Part shown: positions 53,184 to 62,016 of the stretch, one piece after another
How positions within the stretch are numbered: position 1 is the stretch's first letter
How the letters are laid out: the number at the start of each line of letters is the position of its first letter
From: JANMMJ01 sp964543235
GTDB taxonomy: Bacteria > Pseudomonadota > Alphaproteobacteria > Rhizobiales > Aestuariivirgaceae
Assembly: GCA_964543235.1 (NCBI GenBank)
Contig: CAZIXE010000011.1
Coordinates: 15,125-79,124 of the forward strand
Direction of reading: 5' to 3'
DNA length: 64,000 nt
Notes under the pieces: model-generated
The model's input: only the letters and a program-made list of their open reading frames with translations
Told to the model about the DNA's origin: nothing
Databases searched by the model: none
Program-made: the position numbers and the translations under genes

Positions 53184-53492
53184 TCAGCCCTTCATCAGAT
53201 TGATATCTTCGACGGCGATCGAACCGCGATTGCGGAAATACGTGACAAGGATGGCAAGCCCGATTGCCGCCTCTCCAGCTGCCACCGTCAGTACCAACAT
53301 CGCGAAGATCTGCCCAACCAGATCGCCAAGAAACGCCGAGAAGGCCACCAGGTTGATGTTGACCGCCAGCAACATCAGTTCGATGGACATGAGAATGACG
53401 ATGACATTCTTGCGGTTGAGGAAGATGCCGAAGATGCCGACGGTGAACAGGATGGCGGCGACTGTGAGATAGTGCGGCAAACCGATGACCAT
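53184..53492 (-). CDS. nuoK: NADH-quinone oxidoreductase subunit K
   Basis: 102-aa membrane subunit of complex I with three helices. The conserved acidic residues are in IFLNRKNVIVILMSIELMLLAVNINLVAF (helix-2 Glu) and AAGEAAIGLAILVTYFRN (helix-3 Glu). Length and order (J-K-L) are standard. It is spaced 3 bp after nuoJ. Confidence 0.97.
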   Translation of the reverse strand: MVIGLPHYLTVAAILFTVGIFGIFLNRKNVIVILMSIELMLLAVNINLVAFSAFLGDLVGQIFAMLVLTVAAGEAAIGLAILVTYFRNRGSIAVEDINLMKG

Positions 53493-53495
53493 GCC

Positions 53496-54101
53496 TCAGA
53501 TCCCCTGCCCCGGCTTGACCTGCCGGACCTCAATTGCTGTAGCCGGCGTGCGTCGAACCTGGTCGGCGATGTTCTGCCGCTTGACGCCAGCCTTATGTCG
53601 CAGCGTTAGCACGATGGCGCCGATCATTGCCACCAGGAGCACGAGGCCAGCCGCCTGGAAGTAGTAGATGTATTCGGTATAGAGCAGTCGGCCGATGGCC
53701 TCGGTGTTGGAAATGTCCCCCGCAACCGGCGCGCTGACGCTGATCCCCTCACTGGCGAATCCCCATGATCCCAGGACGAGGGCGAGTTCCACGAGCAGGA
53801 TCAGGCCGATCGTACCGCCGATCGGCAAGTAGCCGAGCATGCCCTGGCGCAGCTCGACGAAATCGACATCGAGCATCATGACCACGAAGAGGAACAAGAC
53901 GGCCACCGCTCCGACATAAACGACGACCAGGATCATTGCGAGGAACTCGGCCCCCAAGAGAATGAAGAGGCCCGCCGCGTTGAAGAAGCAGAGGATCAGG
54001 TACAACACGGAGTGAACCGGATTGCGGGAGGAAATGACCATCACCGCCGCGGCTACCGCGACTGCCGAGAACAAATAGAAGAACAACGCTGCGATCGTCA
54101 T
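53496..54101 (-). CDS. nuoJ: NADH-quinone oxidoreductase subunit J
   Basis: 201-aa membrane subunit with five helices. The pi-bulge helix-3 region GAEFLAMILVVVYVGAVAVLFLFVVMMLD is clear. The C-terminal tail is hydrophilic (LRHKAGVKRQNIADQVRRTP), as in other alphaproteobacteria. It starts 9 bp after nuoI. Confidence 0.96.
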   Translation of the reverse strand: MTIAALFFYLFSAVAVAAAVMVISSRNPVHSVLYLILCFFNAAGLFILLGAEFLAMILVVVYVGAVAVLFLFVVMMLDVDFVELRQGMLGYLPIGGTIGLILLVELALVLGSWGFASEGISVSAPVAGDISNTEAIGRLLYTEYIYYFQAAGLVLLVAMIGAIVLTLRHKAGVKRQNIADQVRRTPATAIEVRQVKPGQGI

Positions 54102-54110
54102 CCCCGATCC

Positions 54111-54599
54111 CTACCGATACGGCGCATCAAGCGCAATGTTGCGGGCAATCTCTCTCTCCCAGCGGTCGCCGTTGGCAAGCAGTTTCTCCTTGTTGAACAG
54201 GAGTTCCTCACGTGTTTCGGTGGCAAACTCGAAATTGGGACCTTCCACGATGGCATCCACCGGACAGGCTTCCTGGCAGAAACCGCAGTAGATGCACTTC
54301 ACCATATCGATGTCATAGCGCGTCGTGCGACGCGTGCCGTCGTTGCGGCGCGGCCCCGCCTCGATGGTGATGGCCTGGGCCGGACAGATTGCCTCGCACA
54401 GCTTGCAGGCAATGCAGCGTTCCTCGCCATTGGGATAGCGGCGAAGGGCATGTTCGCCCCGGAAGCGCGGCGACAGCGGACCCTTCTCGAAGGGATAATT
54501 GATGGTTGCCTTCGGCGCAAAGAAATAGCGGAGCGCAAGCCAAGTCGCGGCCAGGAACTCCTGCAGGAATAGCGCGCGTGCTGTCGCCTGGAGTTTCAT
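54111..54599 (-). CDS. nuoI: NADH-quinone oxidoreductase subunit I
   Basis: 162-aa ferredoxin-like subunit carrying clusters N6a and N6b. The two 4Fe-4S motifs are CIACKLCEAICP (C62, C65, C68, C72) and CIYCGFCQEACP (C102, C105, C108, C112). The N-terminal amphipathic segment FLQEFLAATWLALRYFF contacts the membrane arm. It is separated from nuoH by a small extra membrane-protein gene. Confidence 0.97.
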   Translation of the reverse strand: MKLQATARALFLQEFLAATWLALRYFFAPKATINYPFEKGPLSPRFRGEHALRRYPNGEERCIACKLCEAICPAQAITIEAGPRRNDGTRRTTRYDIDMVKCIYCGFCQEACPVDAIVEGPNFEFATETREELLFNKEKLLANGDRWEREIARNIALDAPYR

Positions 54600-54617
54600 T
54601 CTTTCATCCTTCCGCCG

Positions 54618-54854
54618 CTATGAGAACAGGCCATGGCCGGAGATGAATCCGACCACCGGCAGAATGACGAGCGCGACCAGTTTTGCGGCGAGCAGCAACA
54701 GGCGCGGATTGAGAGCCGTCGATCCTGTCACCTTGGCGGCTTCGTAGCGCCGGCTGACTGTCATGTAGACGAATCGGTTGAACGCCGCCAGCAATCCCAC
54801 GCCGAGCGCCGCTCCGGCAATGAGACCTGCAAGACTCCAGATCGAGAACGTCAT
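54618..54854 (-). CDS. Small two-helix membrane protein inside the complex I operon
   Basis: 78-aa protein with two hydrophobic segments, about residues 7-27 (LAGLIAGAALGVGLLAAFNRF) and 49-72 (PRLLLLAAKLVALVILPVVG), joined by a basic loop (MTVSRRYEAAKVTG). I do not recognise a family. It has GGAG six bases before the ATG at 54854. It is spaced 12 bp after nuoH and 18 bp before nuoI, on the operon strand, where nuoH and nuoI are usually adjacent. This position suggests an accessory or assembly role for complex I, but nothing in the sequence proves it. Confidence 0.7.
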   Translation of the reverse strand: MTFSIWSLAGLIAGAALGVGLLAAFNRFVYMTVSRRYEAAKVTGSTALNPRLLLLAAKLVALVILPVVGFISGHGLFS

Positions 54855-54866
54855 TGCAGACTCCGG

Positions 54867-55901
54867 TCATGGTGCCCATCCGAACGCGACCAGCACCCCT
54901 GCCGTGACTGCGACCCAAGCCAGCGACAGCGGCAGAAATACTTTCCAGCCCAGGCGCATCAGTTGATCATAACGGTAGCGTGGCACAATGGCCTTGACCA
55001 TCGCGAACATGAAGAACACCAGACAGACCTTGATCAGGAACCACACCACGCCGGGAATCCAGCTGAAGGGTGGAATATCGATGATTGGCAGCCAGCCACC
55101 CAGGAACAGGATGGTGGTCATGGCGCACATGGTGGTGATGGCCACGTATTCGCCGAGCATGAACAGCAGGTAAGGGGTCGATGAGTATTCGACCATGAAG
55201 CCTGCCACGAGTTCCGATTCCGCCTCGACCAGATCAAAGGGCGGGCGGTTGGTCTCGGCCAGCGCCGATACGAAGAAAACGATGAACATCGGCAGCAACG
55301 GCAGCCAGTACCAGTCGAGGAACGAGTTGGGCAGGCCCAGCATGGTGCCGAGGCCGGTCCCCTGGCTGCGCACAATCTCGCTGAGATTGAGCGAGCCGGC
55401 ACATAGCAGCACGGTGATGATCACGAAGCCGATCGAGACCTCGTAAGACACCATTTGTGCCGCCGAACGCAAAGCCGAAAGGAACGGATACTTGGAATTC
55501 GACGCCCAGCCGCCCATGATGATGCCATAGACGCCAAGGGAGGAGATGGCGAACAGGAACAGGATGCCGACATTGATGTCGGCGATCGACCAGCCGTCCG
55601 CCACCGGGATCACTGCCCAGGCCGAGAGTGCCAGCACGCAGGTCACCAGAGGCGCAATGAGGAAGACGCCCTTGTTGGCGCCATCGGGAATGATGACCTC
55701 CTTGAAGACGAATTTCAGGAGATCAGCAAAGGACTGAAACAGGCCCCAGGGACCCACCACATTGGGACCGCGCCGCATCTGCACCGCTGCCCAGACCTTG
55801 CGGTCGGCGAGCAGCAGATAGGCGATAATCAGCAGCAGCGAGACGAGCAACGCCAAGCTCTGCAGGACGATGAGTCCAACCGTCAGGATCGCTTCAGCCA
55901 T
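54867..55901 (-). CDS. nuoH: NADH-quinone oxidoreductase subunit H
   Basis: 344-aa quinone-site membrane subunit. Conserved parts: RKVWAAVQMRRGPNVVGPWGLFQSFADLLKF on the cytoplasmic loop, AETNRPPFDLVEAESELVAGF, and RYRYDQLMRLGWKVFLPLSL near the end. Eight helices are apparent. It begins 3 bp after the nuoG stop. Confidence 0.97.
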   Translation of the reverse strand: MAEAILTVGLIVLQSLALLVSLLLIIAYLLLADRKVWAAVQMRRGPNVVGPWGLFQSFADLLKFVFKEVIIPDGANKGVFLIAPLVTCVLALSAWAVIPVADGWSIADINVGILFLFAISSLGVYGIIMGGWASNSKYPFLSALRSAAQMVSYEVSIGFVIITVLLCAGSLNLSEIVRSQGTGLGTMLGLPNSFLDWYWLPLLPMFIVFFVSALAETNRPPFDLVEAESELVAGFMVEYSSTPYLLFMLGEYVAITTMCAMTTILFLGGWLPIIDIPPFSWIPGVVWFLIKVCLVFFMFAMVKAIVPRYRYDQLMRLGWKVFLPLSLAWVAVTAGVLVAFGWAP

Positions 55902-55904
55902 GCC

Positions 55905-57983
55905 CTACTCCGCCGCCGCAAGATGCCGTTGTTGCCGCAACGCAGAACATTCACCCATCGTGCGCGATGCGCGGGCGATCGCGTTGGTGAGATAGAAGTC
56001 GCGGATGGGCGATTGCAGCGGCGCGTGTTCGTAGCGCCCGCCTCCCTGCAACAACTCGGCAAGCTGTCCGGCATCGCCGGCTTCGACCTGGTCGAGATGC
56101 GCCAGATGCAGTGCAGTCCGATACATCGCGGCGCGTAACTCATCGAGCGAGTTCCACGGCAGCGTCGATCCGAGGTGCTCGGAAAGGGCGCGAAGCACGG
56201 CCCAGTCTTCACGCGCTTCGCCGGGCGGGAAGATCGCCCTTCGGGTCAATTGCGGGCGCCCCTCGGTATTGACATAGGTTGCGGATTTCTCGGTGTAGGC
56301 GGCACAGGGGAGAATGACGTCGGCACGATGTGCGCCAGCGTCGCCGTGCGTGCCGAAATAGACGACAAATGCTTCGCCGAGTGCCTGCATGTCGATCTCG
56401 TCGGCGCCCACGAGCCACAGCGCATCGAGGCCGCCGCCGCCAGCCGCGGCAATGATTTCACGGGTTGACTTGCCGCCCTCCGCACCTGGCAGGGCACAAA
56501 CGTCAAGCGCGCCTACCCTTCCGGCAGCCGTGTGCAGGATGTTGAAGCCGTTCCATCCTTCCTTTACGGCACCGGTGATTTGGGCTGCCCGCATGGCCAT
56601 CGCCAGGATGGCTGCGCCATCGGCGCGCGCCAGCGCCCCCTGCCCAATGATCATGGCGGGGCGTTCCAGCTTGACGGATGCATGTTCCATGAACTTCGCC
56701 AGGCTATCGGGCCCCGCCCCGAGATAGGTATAATCATAGGTGAGATCGGCCTTCTCGCCGATGACTGTTACCATGAAATTGCCGCGCAACCACCGTTTGC
56801 GGAGCCGCGCATTGAGTACCGGCGCTTCGAGCCGCGGATTGGTCCCGATCAGTATTGCGCCGTCTGCCTGCTCGATTCCGGCGATTCCCGTGTTGAACAG
56901 ATAGCCGGCGCGGCCGCCGCGTTCGCCAAGCGGCGTGCCATCCTGGCGACAATCGATGTTCTGGATGCCGAGAGCCACTGCCAGGCTCTTGGCCGAGAAA
57001 GCCTCCTCCGCGCTGACGAGGTCGCCAAGCAGGATTGCCATCCGCTCCGGCGGGGCCGCCCTGGTCTTCTGCGCCACGCGCTGGAAGGCTTCGGCCCAAG
57101 AGGCAGGCCGGAGTTTCCCGAACTCGCGGATGTAAGGCCGGTCGAGGCGCTGCGTCTTGAGACCATCCCAGACGAAACGGGTCTTGTCCGAGATCCATTC
57201 CTCGTTCACATCATCATGGGTACGAGGCAGGATGCGCATGACCTCGCGGCCGCGGGAGTCCACCCTGATGTTCGAACCCACCGCATCCATGACGTCGATG
57301 GTTTCGGTCTTGCGCAGCTCCCATGGCCGGGCCTTGAACTCATAGGGCCGCGAAGTCAGCGCCCCTACCGGGCACAGGTCGATGATATTGCCCTGCAGTT
57401 CCGAGCTGATTGCCCGGTCGAGATAGGTGGTGATCTCCATATCCTCGCCGCGCCCGGCGGCGCCCAGTTCCTCAACACCGGCCACCTCGGTGGTGAAGCG
57501 CACGCAGCGCGTGCACTGGATGCAGCGGGTCATCTCGGTCTTGACCAGCGGACCGATATACTTGTCTTCGACCGCACGCTTGTTCTCGTGGAAACGATTC
57601 CTGTCGATACCGTAGGCCATCGCCTGGTCCTGCAGATCGCACTCGCCACCCTGGTCGCAGATCGGGCAGTCGAGCGGATGGTTGACCAGCAGGAATTCCA
57701 TCACGCCCTCTCGGGCCTTCTTGACCGACTTGGTGCGGGTGAAAACCTCCGGCGGTTCGCCATTGGGTCCCGGCCGCAGATCGTTGACCGACATCGCGCA
57801 TGAGGCCTGCGGCTTTGGCAAGCCCTTCACCTCGACCAGGCACATGCGGCAGTTGCCGGCAATCGACAAACGCTCATGATAACAGAAGCGCGGTACCTCG
57901 GCGCCGGCCATCTCGCAGGCCTGCAGCAGGGTCGTGCCGTTCTCGACCTCGATCTCGGTGCCGTCAATGCTGATTCTGGGCAT
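55905..57983 (-). CDS. nuoG: NADH-quinone oxidoreductase subunit G
   Basis: 692-aa iron-sulphur subunit of the peripheral arm. The 2Fe-2S site N1b uses C34, C45, C48 and C62 (FCYHERLSIAGNCRMCLVEV and SCAMSV). The N5 site is HPLDCPICDQGGECDLQD, with a His and three Cys. The N4 site is CIQCTRCVRF, with a distant Cys in IIDLCPVGALTS. The rest is a molybdopterin-oxidoreductase-like domain that has lost its cofactor. Length is typical for alphaproteobacteria. It is separated from nuoF by a DUF3291 gene. Confidence 0.97.
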   Translation of the reverse strand: MPRISIDGTEIEVENGTTLLQACEMAGAEVPRFCYHERLSIAGNCRMCLVEVKGLPKPQASCAMSVNDLRPGPNGEPPEVFTRTKSVKKAREGVMEFLLVNHPLDCPICDQGGECDLQDQAMAYGIDRNRFHENKRAVEDKYIGPLVKTEMTRCIQCTRCVRFTTEVAGVEELGAAGRGEDMEITTYLDRAISSELQGNIIDLCPVGALTSRPYEFKARPWELRKTETIDVMDAVGSNIRVDSRGREVMRILPRTHDDVNEEWISDKTRFVWDGLKTQRLDRPYIREFGKLRPASWAEAFQRVAQKTRAAPPERMAILLGDLVSAEEAFSAKSLAVALGIQNIDCRQDGTPLGERGGRAGYLFNTGIAGIEQADGAILIGTNPRLEAPVLNARLRKRWLRGNFMVTVIGEKADLTYDYTYLGAGPDSLAKFMEHASVKLERPAMIIGQGALARADGAAILAMAMRAAQITGAVKEGWNGFNILHTAAGRVGALDVCALPGAEGGKSTREIIAAAGGGGLDALWLVGADEIDMQALGEAFVVYFGTHGDAGAHRADVILPCAAYTEKSATYVNTEGRPQLTRRAIFPPGEAREDWAVLRALSEHLGSTLPWNSLDELRAAMYRTALHLAHLDQVEAGDAGQLAELLQGGGRYEHAPLQSPIRDFYLTNAIARASRTMGECSALRQQRHLAAAE

Positions 57984-57998
57984 CGCTGATCCTGCTTC

Positions 57999-58454
57999 CT
58001 ATGCGCAACGCTGCTGCTTGAGCCGCCCGCTGTCCATGACTTCCGCCCAGCCAAAGGCGTAGTCGCTGGCGCCCTGCGCGGTGTAATGCTGCAGCCGCTC
58101 CCAGGCCTCATCAAGGCTCGGACGGTGACCGTCCCCGACCCACCAGAAGACCATGTGCGGCTTGTCCACCAGCGCGAACCATTCGGCCCGCCGCCGGTAG
58201 AACTGGACATGCACGGTCTTGAAGACGAAATCCTCCAGCGCCTTGGCGGACTCCCATACCGACAGGTTGACCGCCATGTCGTCGCCGATCCGGAAATCGG
58301 TGGCATTGTTGTTGTCACCCTTCAGACGCCACACGAATCCGGGAGACCGCTCGGCGAGTGCATTCACGCGGTCGAGATTGTTCATGAAATCCGCCATGCG
58401 GGGATCGCTGGTCGGATATCTGAACCGGCCCACATTGAGTTCAGCAAGGTGCAT
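57999..58454 (-). CDS. DUF3291 domain-containing protein inside the complex I operon
   Basis: 151-aa soluble protein of the DUF3291 type, related to NIPSNAP and antibiotic-biosynthesis-monooxygenase-like ferredoxin folds. The family opening is clear: LAELNVGRFRYPTSDPRMADFMNNLDRVNALAERSPGFVWRL is seen in overlapping parts at about residues 3-44, followed by VNLSVWESAKALEDFVFKTVH and HMVFWWV. The role is unknown. GGAG lies eight bases before the ATG at 58454. It sits 5 bp after nuoF and 15 bp before nuoG, where nothing is expected, so it is co-expressed with complex I. Confidence 0.8.
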   Translation of the reverse strand: MHLAELNVGRFRYPTSDPRMADFMNNLDRVNALAERSPGFVWRLKGDNNNATDFRIGDDMAVNLSVWESAKALEDFVFKTVHVQFYRRRAEWFALVDKPHMVFWWVGDGHRPSLDEAWERLQHYTAQGASDYAFGWAEVMDSGRLKQQRCA

Positions 58455-58459
58455 CGGCT

Positions 58460-59767
58460 TCACTCCGCCGCGATCCGGCGCACCGCGCCGTCGGGATCGG
58501 GGTTGGCCGCGTAACTGTCGATTCGCGCCTCGATCACATGCCGGAAATGCCGGATCAGGCCCTGCACCGGCCAGGCCGCTGCGTCGCCCAGCGCGCAGAT
58601 GGTGTGGCCTTCGATCTGGTAGGAGACATCGAGCAGCATGTCGATCTCGCGCTTTTCGGCGCGACCCTCGGCCATGCGCGTCAGCACGCGCCACATCCAG
58701 CCGGTTCCTTCCCGGCAGGGGGTGCACTGACCGCAGGACTCATGTTTGTAGAAGTAAGCAAGCCTGGCGATCGCCCGGATGATGTCGGTCGACTTGTCCA
58801 TGACGATGACGGCGGCCGTTCCGAGGCCCGATTTCAAGGCCCGAAGCGAATCGAAATCCATTGGCGAGTCGCAGATCTGGTCGGCCGGAACGCAGGGCAC
58901 CGACGAGCCACCGGGGATGACAGCCAAGAGATTATCCCAGCCGCCTCTGATGCCGCCACAGTGCCGGTCGATCAGCTCGCGGAAGGATATCCCCATCTCC
59001 TCCTCGACGTTGCACGGTTTGTTCACATGGCCGGAAATGCAAAAGAGCTTCGTTCCCACATTGTTGGGCCGTCCGATTGCGGCGAACCAGGCGGCCCCGC
59101 GGCGCATGATCGTGCCGACGACGGCAATCGATTCAACATTGTTGATGGTGGTCGGCGCGCCGTAAAGCCCGACATTGGCAGGAAATGGCGGCTTCATGCG
59201 GGGCTGGCCCTTCTTGCCTTCAAGGCTTTCGAGCAGCGCTGTTTCCTCGCCGCAGATGTAGGCACCAGCGCCGTGATGGACATAGAGATCGAAGTCCCAG
59301 CCGTGGACATTGTTCTTGCCGATGAGTTTCGCCTCATAGGCCTGGTCGATCGCCGCCTGCAGGCGCTCGCGCTCGCGGACGAACTCACCGCGCACATAGA
59401 TGTATCCGACATTGGCTGCCATGGCGGCCCCCGCCAGCAGGCAACCTTCGATCAGGAGATGCGGGTCGTGCCGCATGATCTCGCGGTCCTTGCAGGTGCC
59501 CGGTTCCGACTCATCGGCATTGACCACGAGGTAGTGCGGCCGCTCGCCGACCTGCTTGGGCATGAACGACCATTTGAGACCGGTCGGGAATCCGGCGCCT
59601 CCGCGCCCGCGCAGGCCCGAGTTCTTGATCTCGTTCACCATCCAGTCGCGGCCCTTGTCGATGAACGATTTGGTGTCGACCCAGCAGCCGCGCTTCTTGG
59701 CCCCCTCGAGTCCCCAGTCGTGGAACCCGTAGAGATTGGTGAAGATGCGATCCTTGTCAGCGAGCAT
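58460..59767 (-). CDS. nuoF: NADH-quinone oxidoreductase subunit F
   Basis: 435-aa NADH-binding flavoprotein of complex I. FMN/NADH sites: GLRGRGGAGFPTGLKWSFMP (about 52-71) and GAGAYICGEETALLESLEGKKGQPR. The N3 4Fe-4S site is HESCGQCTPCREGTGWM, with the fourth Cys in GHTICALGDAAAWP. All are intact. It starts 9 bp after nuoE. Confidence 0.98.
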   Translation of the reverse strand: MLADKDRIFTNLYGFHDWGLEGAKKRGCWVDTKSFIDKGRDWMVNEIKNSGLRGRGGAGFPTGLKWSFMPKQVGERPHYLVVNADESEPGTCKDREIMRHDPHLLIEGCLLAGAAMAANVGYIYVRGEFVRERERLQAAIDQAYEAKLIGKNNVHGWDFDLYVHHGAGAYICGEETALLESLEGKKGQPRMKPPFPANVGLYGAPTTINNVESIAVVGTIMRRGAAWFAAIGRPNNVGTKLFCISGHVNKPCNVEEEMGISFRELIDRHCGGIRGGWDNLLAVIPGGSSVPCVPADQICDSPMDFDSLRALKSGLGTAAVIVMDKSTDIIRAIARLAYFYKHESCGQCTPCREGTGWMWRVLTRMAEGRAEKREIDMLLDVSYQIEGHTICALGDAAAWPVQGLIRHFRHVIEARIDSYAANPDPDGAVRRIAAE

Positions 59768-59776
59768 CGATCAGCC

Positions 59777-60829
59777 TCACTTCGGCTTCTCGCCGACGGC
59801 ACTTCCGGGCCGCCAGCCCTTGGCCAGTTTCTTGGCCTGCTTGATCCATTCGTCGCGCTCGGCCCGGCCCTTGAAGCCCTCGAGACGCTCGTCGACCCAT
59901 TTGAGCTCGGCCCGGCTCCAGCCGGCAATCTGGGCGAAATGCCAGATGCCCATTGCGTTCAGCATCTTCTCGAGCTTGGGCCCCACGCCCCAGATGAACT
60001 TGAGATCGTCACCTCTGCCGCCCCGAGGCTTCTTGAGCAACTCAGGTGCTGCTTCTTTCACTACTGCCTTCCCGGCAGCTTTCTTGACCGGGCGCGGTCT
60101 GGCCGGGTTCAGGTCTACCGCCTGGAGTGGTGCGGCGACCGACGTCGCTGCCACATCCTCTATCTGCGCTGGCTTGGCCGCCGGTGCCATCGGTTCCGGC
60201 CGCTTTCTCGCCGTGCCACCATAGAGCGACTTGTCAGTGAGCGTCGTGGGGCCCCCTAGTGGCGCGGAGAACTGCCGGTCGATCTGCGGGCCAGGTTTCA
60301 CCGGTCGTCCAGAGGCCAGATCGTCAAGCAACCTGGCAAAGCTATCCGGCGTCAGATCTTCGTAGGTGTCCTTCCAGATCTGCACCATCGGCGCATTCAC
60401 GCAAGCGCCGAGGCATTCGACTTCTTCCCAGGAAAACTGTCCATCGGATGAAAGATGATGCGGCTCAGGGTGGATTTTCTGCTGGCAGATCTTCTTGAGT
60501 TCTTCCGCGCCGCGCAGCATGCATGGCGTCGTTCCGCATAGCTGGACGTGGGCCCTGCTGCCAACCGGTGACAGCTGGAACATGGTGTAGAAAGTGGCCA
60601 CCTCGTAGACCCGGATGAAGGCCATGTCGAGGAGCCTGGCCACATATTCGATTGCCGGCCGCGACACCCAGCCCGCATTCTGCTCCTGCGCGCGCCACAG
60701 CAGCGGGATCACGGCCGATGCCTGCTTGCCCGGCGGATACTTGGCAATCGTCGCCTTCGCCCAAGCCAAATTGTCAGGCGTGAATGCGAAGCTTTCGGGT
60801 TGAACGGGATGAAGACGCCGGACGCTCAC
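59777..60829 (-). CDS. nuoE: NADH-quinone oxidoreductase subunit E with C-terminal helix-hairpin-helix extension
   Basis: 350-aa subunit, about twice the core length. The thioredoxin-like core (about 1-180) carries the 2Fe-2S N1a ligands C98 and C103 (QLCGTTPCML) and C139 and C143 (VECLGACVNAPM). A linker rich in Ala, Pro and Lys follows (about 185-275). The end (about 278-340, LKFIWGVGPKLEKMLNAMGI and WSRAELKWVDERL) is a helix-hairpin-helix-like unit seen in several alphaproteobacterial NuoE proteins. The extension has no known role in electron transfer. The ATG overlaps the nuoD stop by four bases. Confidence 0.95.
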   Translation of the reverse strand: MSVRRLHPVQPESFAFTPDNLAWAKATIAKYPPGKQASAVIPLLWRAQEQNAGWVSRPAIEYVARLLDMAFIRVYEVATFYTMFQLSPVGSRAHVQLCGTTPCMLRGAEELKKICQQKIHPEPHHLSSDGQFSWEEVECLGACVNAPMVQIWKDTYEDLTPDSFARLLDDLASGRPVKPGPQIDRQFSAPLGGPTTLTDKSLYGGTARKRPEPMAPAAKPAQIEDVAATSVAAPLQAVDLNPARPRPVKKAAGKAVVKEAAPELLKKPRGGRGDDLKFIWGVGPKLEKMLNAMGIWHFAQIAGWSRAELKWVDERLEGFKGRAERDEWIKQAKKLAKGWRPGSAVGEKPK

Positions 60830-62016
60830 CTGTCAACCTCGCCAAAGACAATATCCAGTGATCCAAGCACGGCGGAAACATCCGCCAGCATGTGGCCGCG
60901 GCAGATGAAATCCATCGCCTGCAAATGGGCGAATCCAGGCGCCCTGATCTTGCAGCGATACGGCCTGTTTGTCCCGTCCGACACCAGATACACGCCGAAC
61001 TCACCCTTCGGCGCTTCGACCGCAGCATAAACCTCGCCCTCCGGTACCTTGTAACCCTCGGTATAGAGCTTGAAGTGATGGATCAGCGCCTCCATCGAGC
61101 GCTTCATCTCGGCGCGTTTGGGAGGCACCACCTTTCCGTCGGTTGAGGATACCGGCCCCTGGCCTTCGGCCGACGAAAGCCTTTCAATGCACTGTTTCAT
61201 GATTTTGACTGACTGGCGCATCTCCTCCATGCGGATCAGGTAGCGGTCGTAGCAGTCGCCATTCTTGCCGACCGGTATATCGAAATCGAGCTCCGCGTAG
61301 CACTCATAGGGCTGTGCCTTGCGCAGATCCCAGGCTGCTCCCGAGCCTCGCACCATGACACCCGAGAATCCCCAGGCGAAGCAATCCTCAAGCTTGACCA
61401 CGCCGATATCGACATTGCGCTGCTTGAAGATGCGGTTGTCGGTCAGCAAGCCTTCGATATCATCAAGGACCTTGTTGTGCCCTTCGCAGAACCGCCCGAT
61501 ATCGTCGATCAACTGCTGCGGCAGATCCTGGTGCACGCCGCCGGGGCGCACATAGGCGGCATGCATGCGCGAGCCGGAAGCCCGCTCGTAGAAGACCATT
61601 AGCTTCTCGCGTTCCTCGAAGCCCCACAGCGGCGGCGTCAGGGCGCCGACATCCATCGCCTGTGTTGTGACGTTGAGGAGGTGCGACAGGAGCCGTCCGA
61701 TCTCGCTGTAGAGTACGCGGATCAACTGGCCGCGCTTCGGCACGGCGATGCCGAGCAAGCGCTCGACCGCCAGTGCGAAGGCATGTTCCTGATTCATCGG
61801 CGCCACGTAATCGAGGCGATCGAAGTATGGCACGGCCTGCAGATAGGTCTTGTACTCGATGAGTTTCTCGGTGCCGCGATGCAGAAGCCCGATATGCGGG
61901 TCGACGCGCGTGCACACTTCACCGTCGAGTTCGAGAACGAGGCGCAGCACACCATGCGCCGCCGGATGCTGCGGCCCGAAATTTATGGAGAAATTTCGAA
62001 CTGAGGCTTCCGTCAT
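60826..62016 (-). CDS. nuoD: NADH-quinone oxidoreductase subunit D
   Basis: 396-aa quinone-pocket subunit. Conserved parts: NFGPQHPAAHGVLRLVLELDGE (11-32), containing the quinone-site His, GLLHRGTEKLIEYKTYLQAVPYFDRLDY, GSGAAWDLRKAQPYE, and the C-terminal DIVFGEVDR. Length and motifs are normal. It overlaps both nuoC and nuoE by four bases. Confidence 0.98.
   Translation of the reverse strand: MTEASVRNFSINFGPQHPAAHGVLRLVLELDGEVCTRVDPHIGLLHRGTEKLIEYKTYLQAVPYFDRLDYVAPMNQEHAFALAVERLLGIAVPKRGQLIRVLYSEIGRLLSHLLNVTTQAMDVGALTPPLWGFEEREKLMVFYERASGSRMHAAYVRPGGVHQDLPQQLIDDIGRFCEGHNKVLDDIEGLLTDNRIFKQRNVDIGVVKLEDCFAWGFSGVMVRGSGAAWDLRKAQPYECYAELDFDIPVGKNGDCYDRYLIRMEEMRQSVKIMKQCIERLSSAEGQGPVSSTDGKVVPPKRAEMKRSMEALIHHFKLYTEGYKVPEGEVYAAVEAPKGEFGVYLVSDGTNRPYRCKIRAPGFAHLQAMDFICRGHMLADVSAVLGSLDIVFGEVDR

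Noticed and set aside
58538..60259. Long plus-strand open frame opposite nuoE and nuoF
   Set aside because: Same shadow effect; nuoE and nuoF account for the sequence completely.
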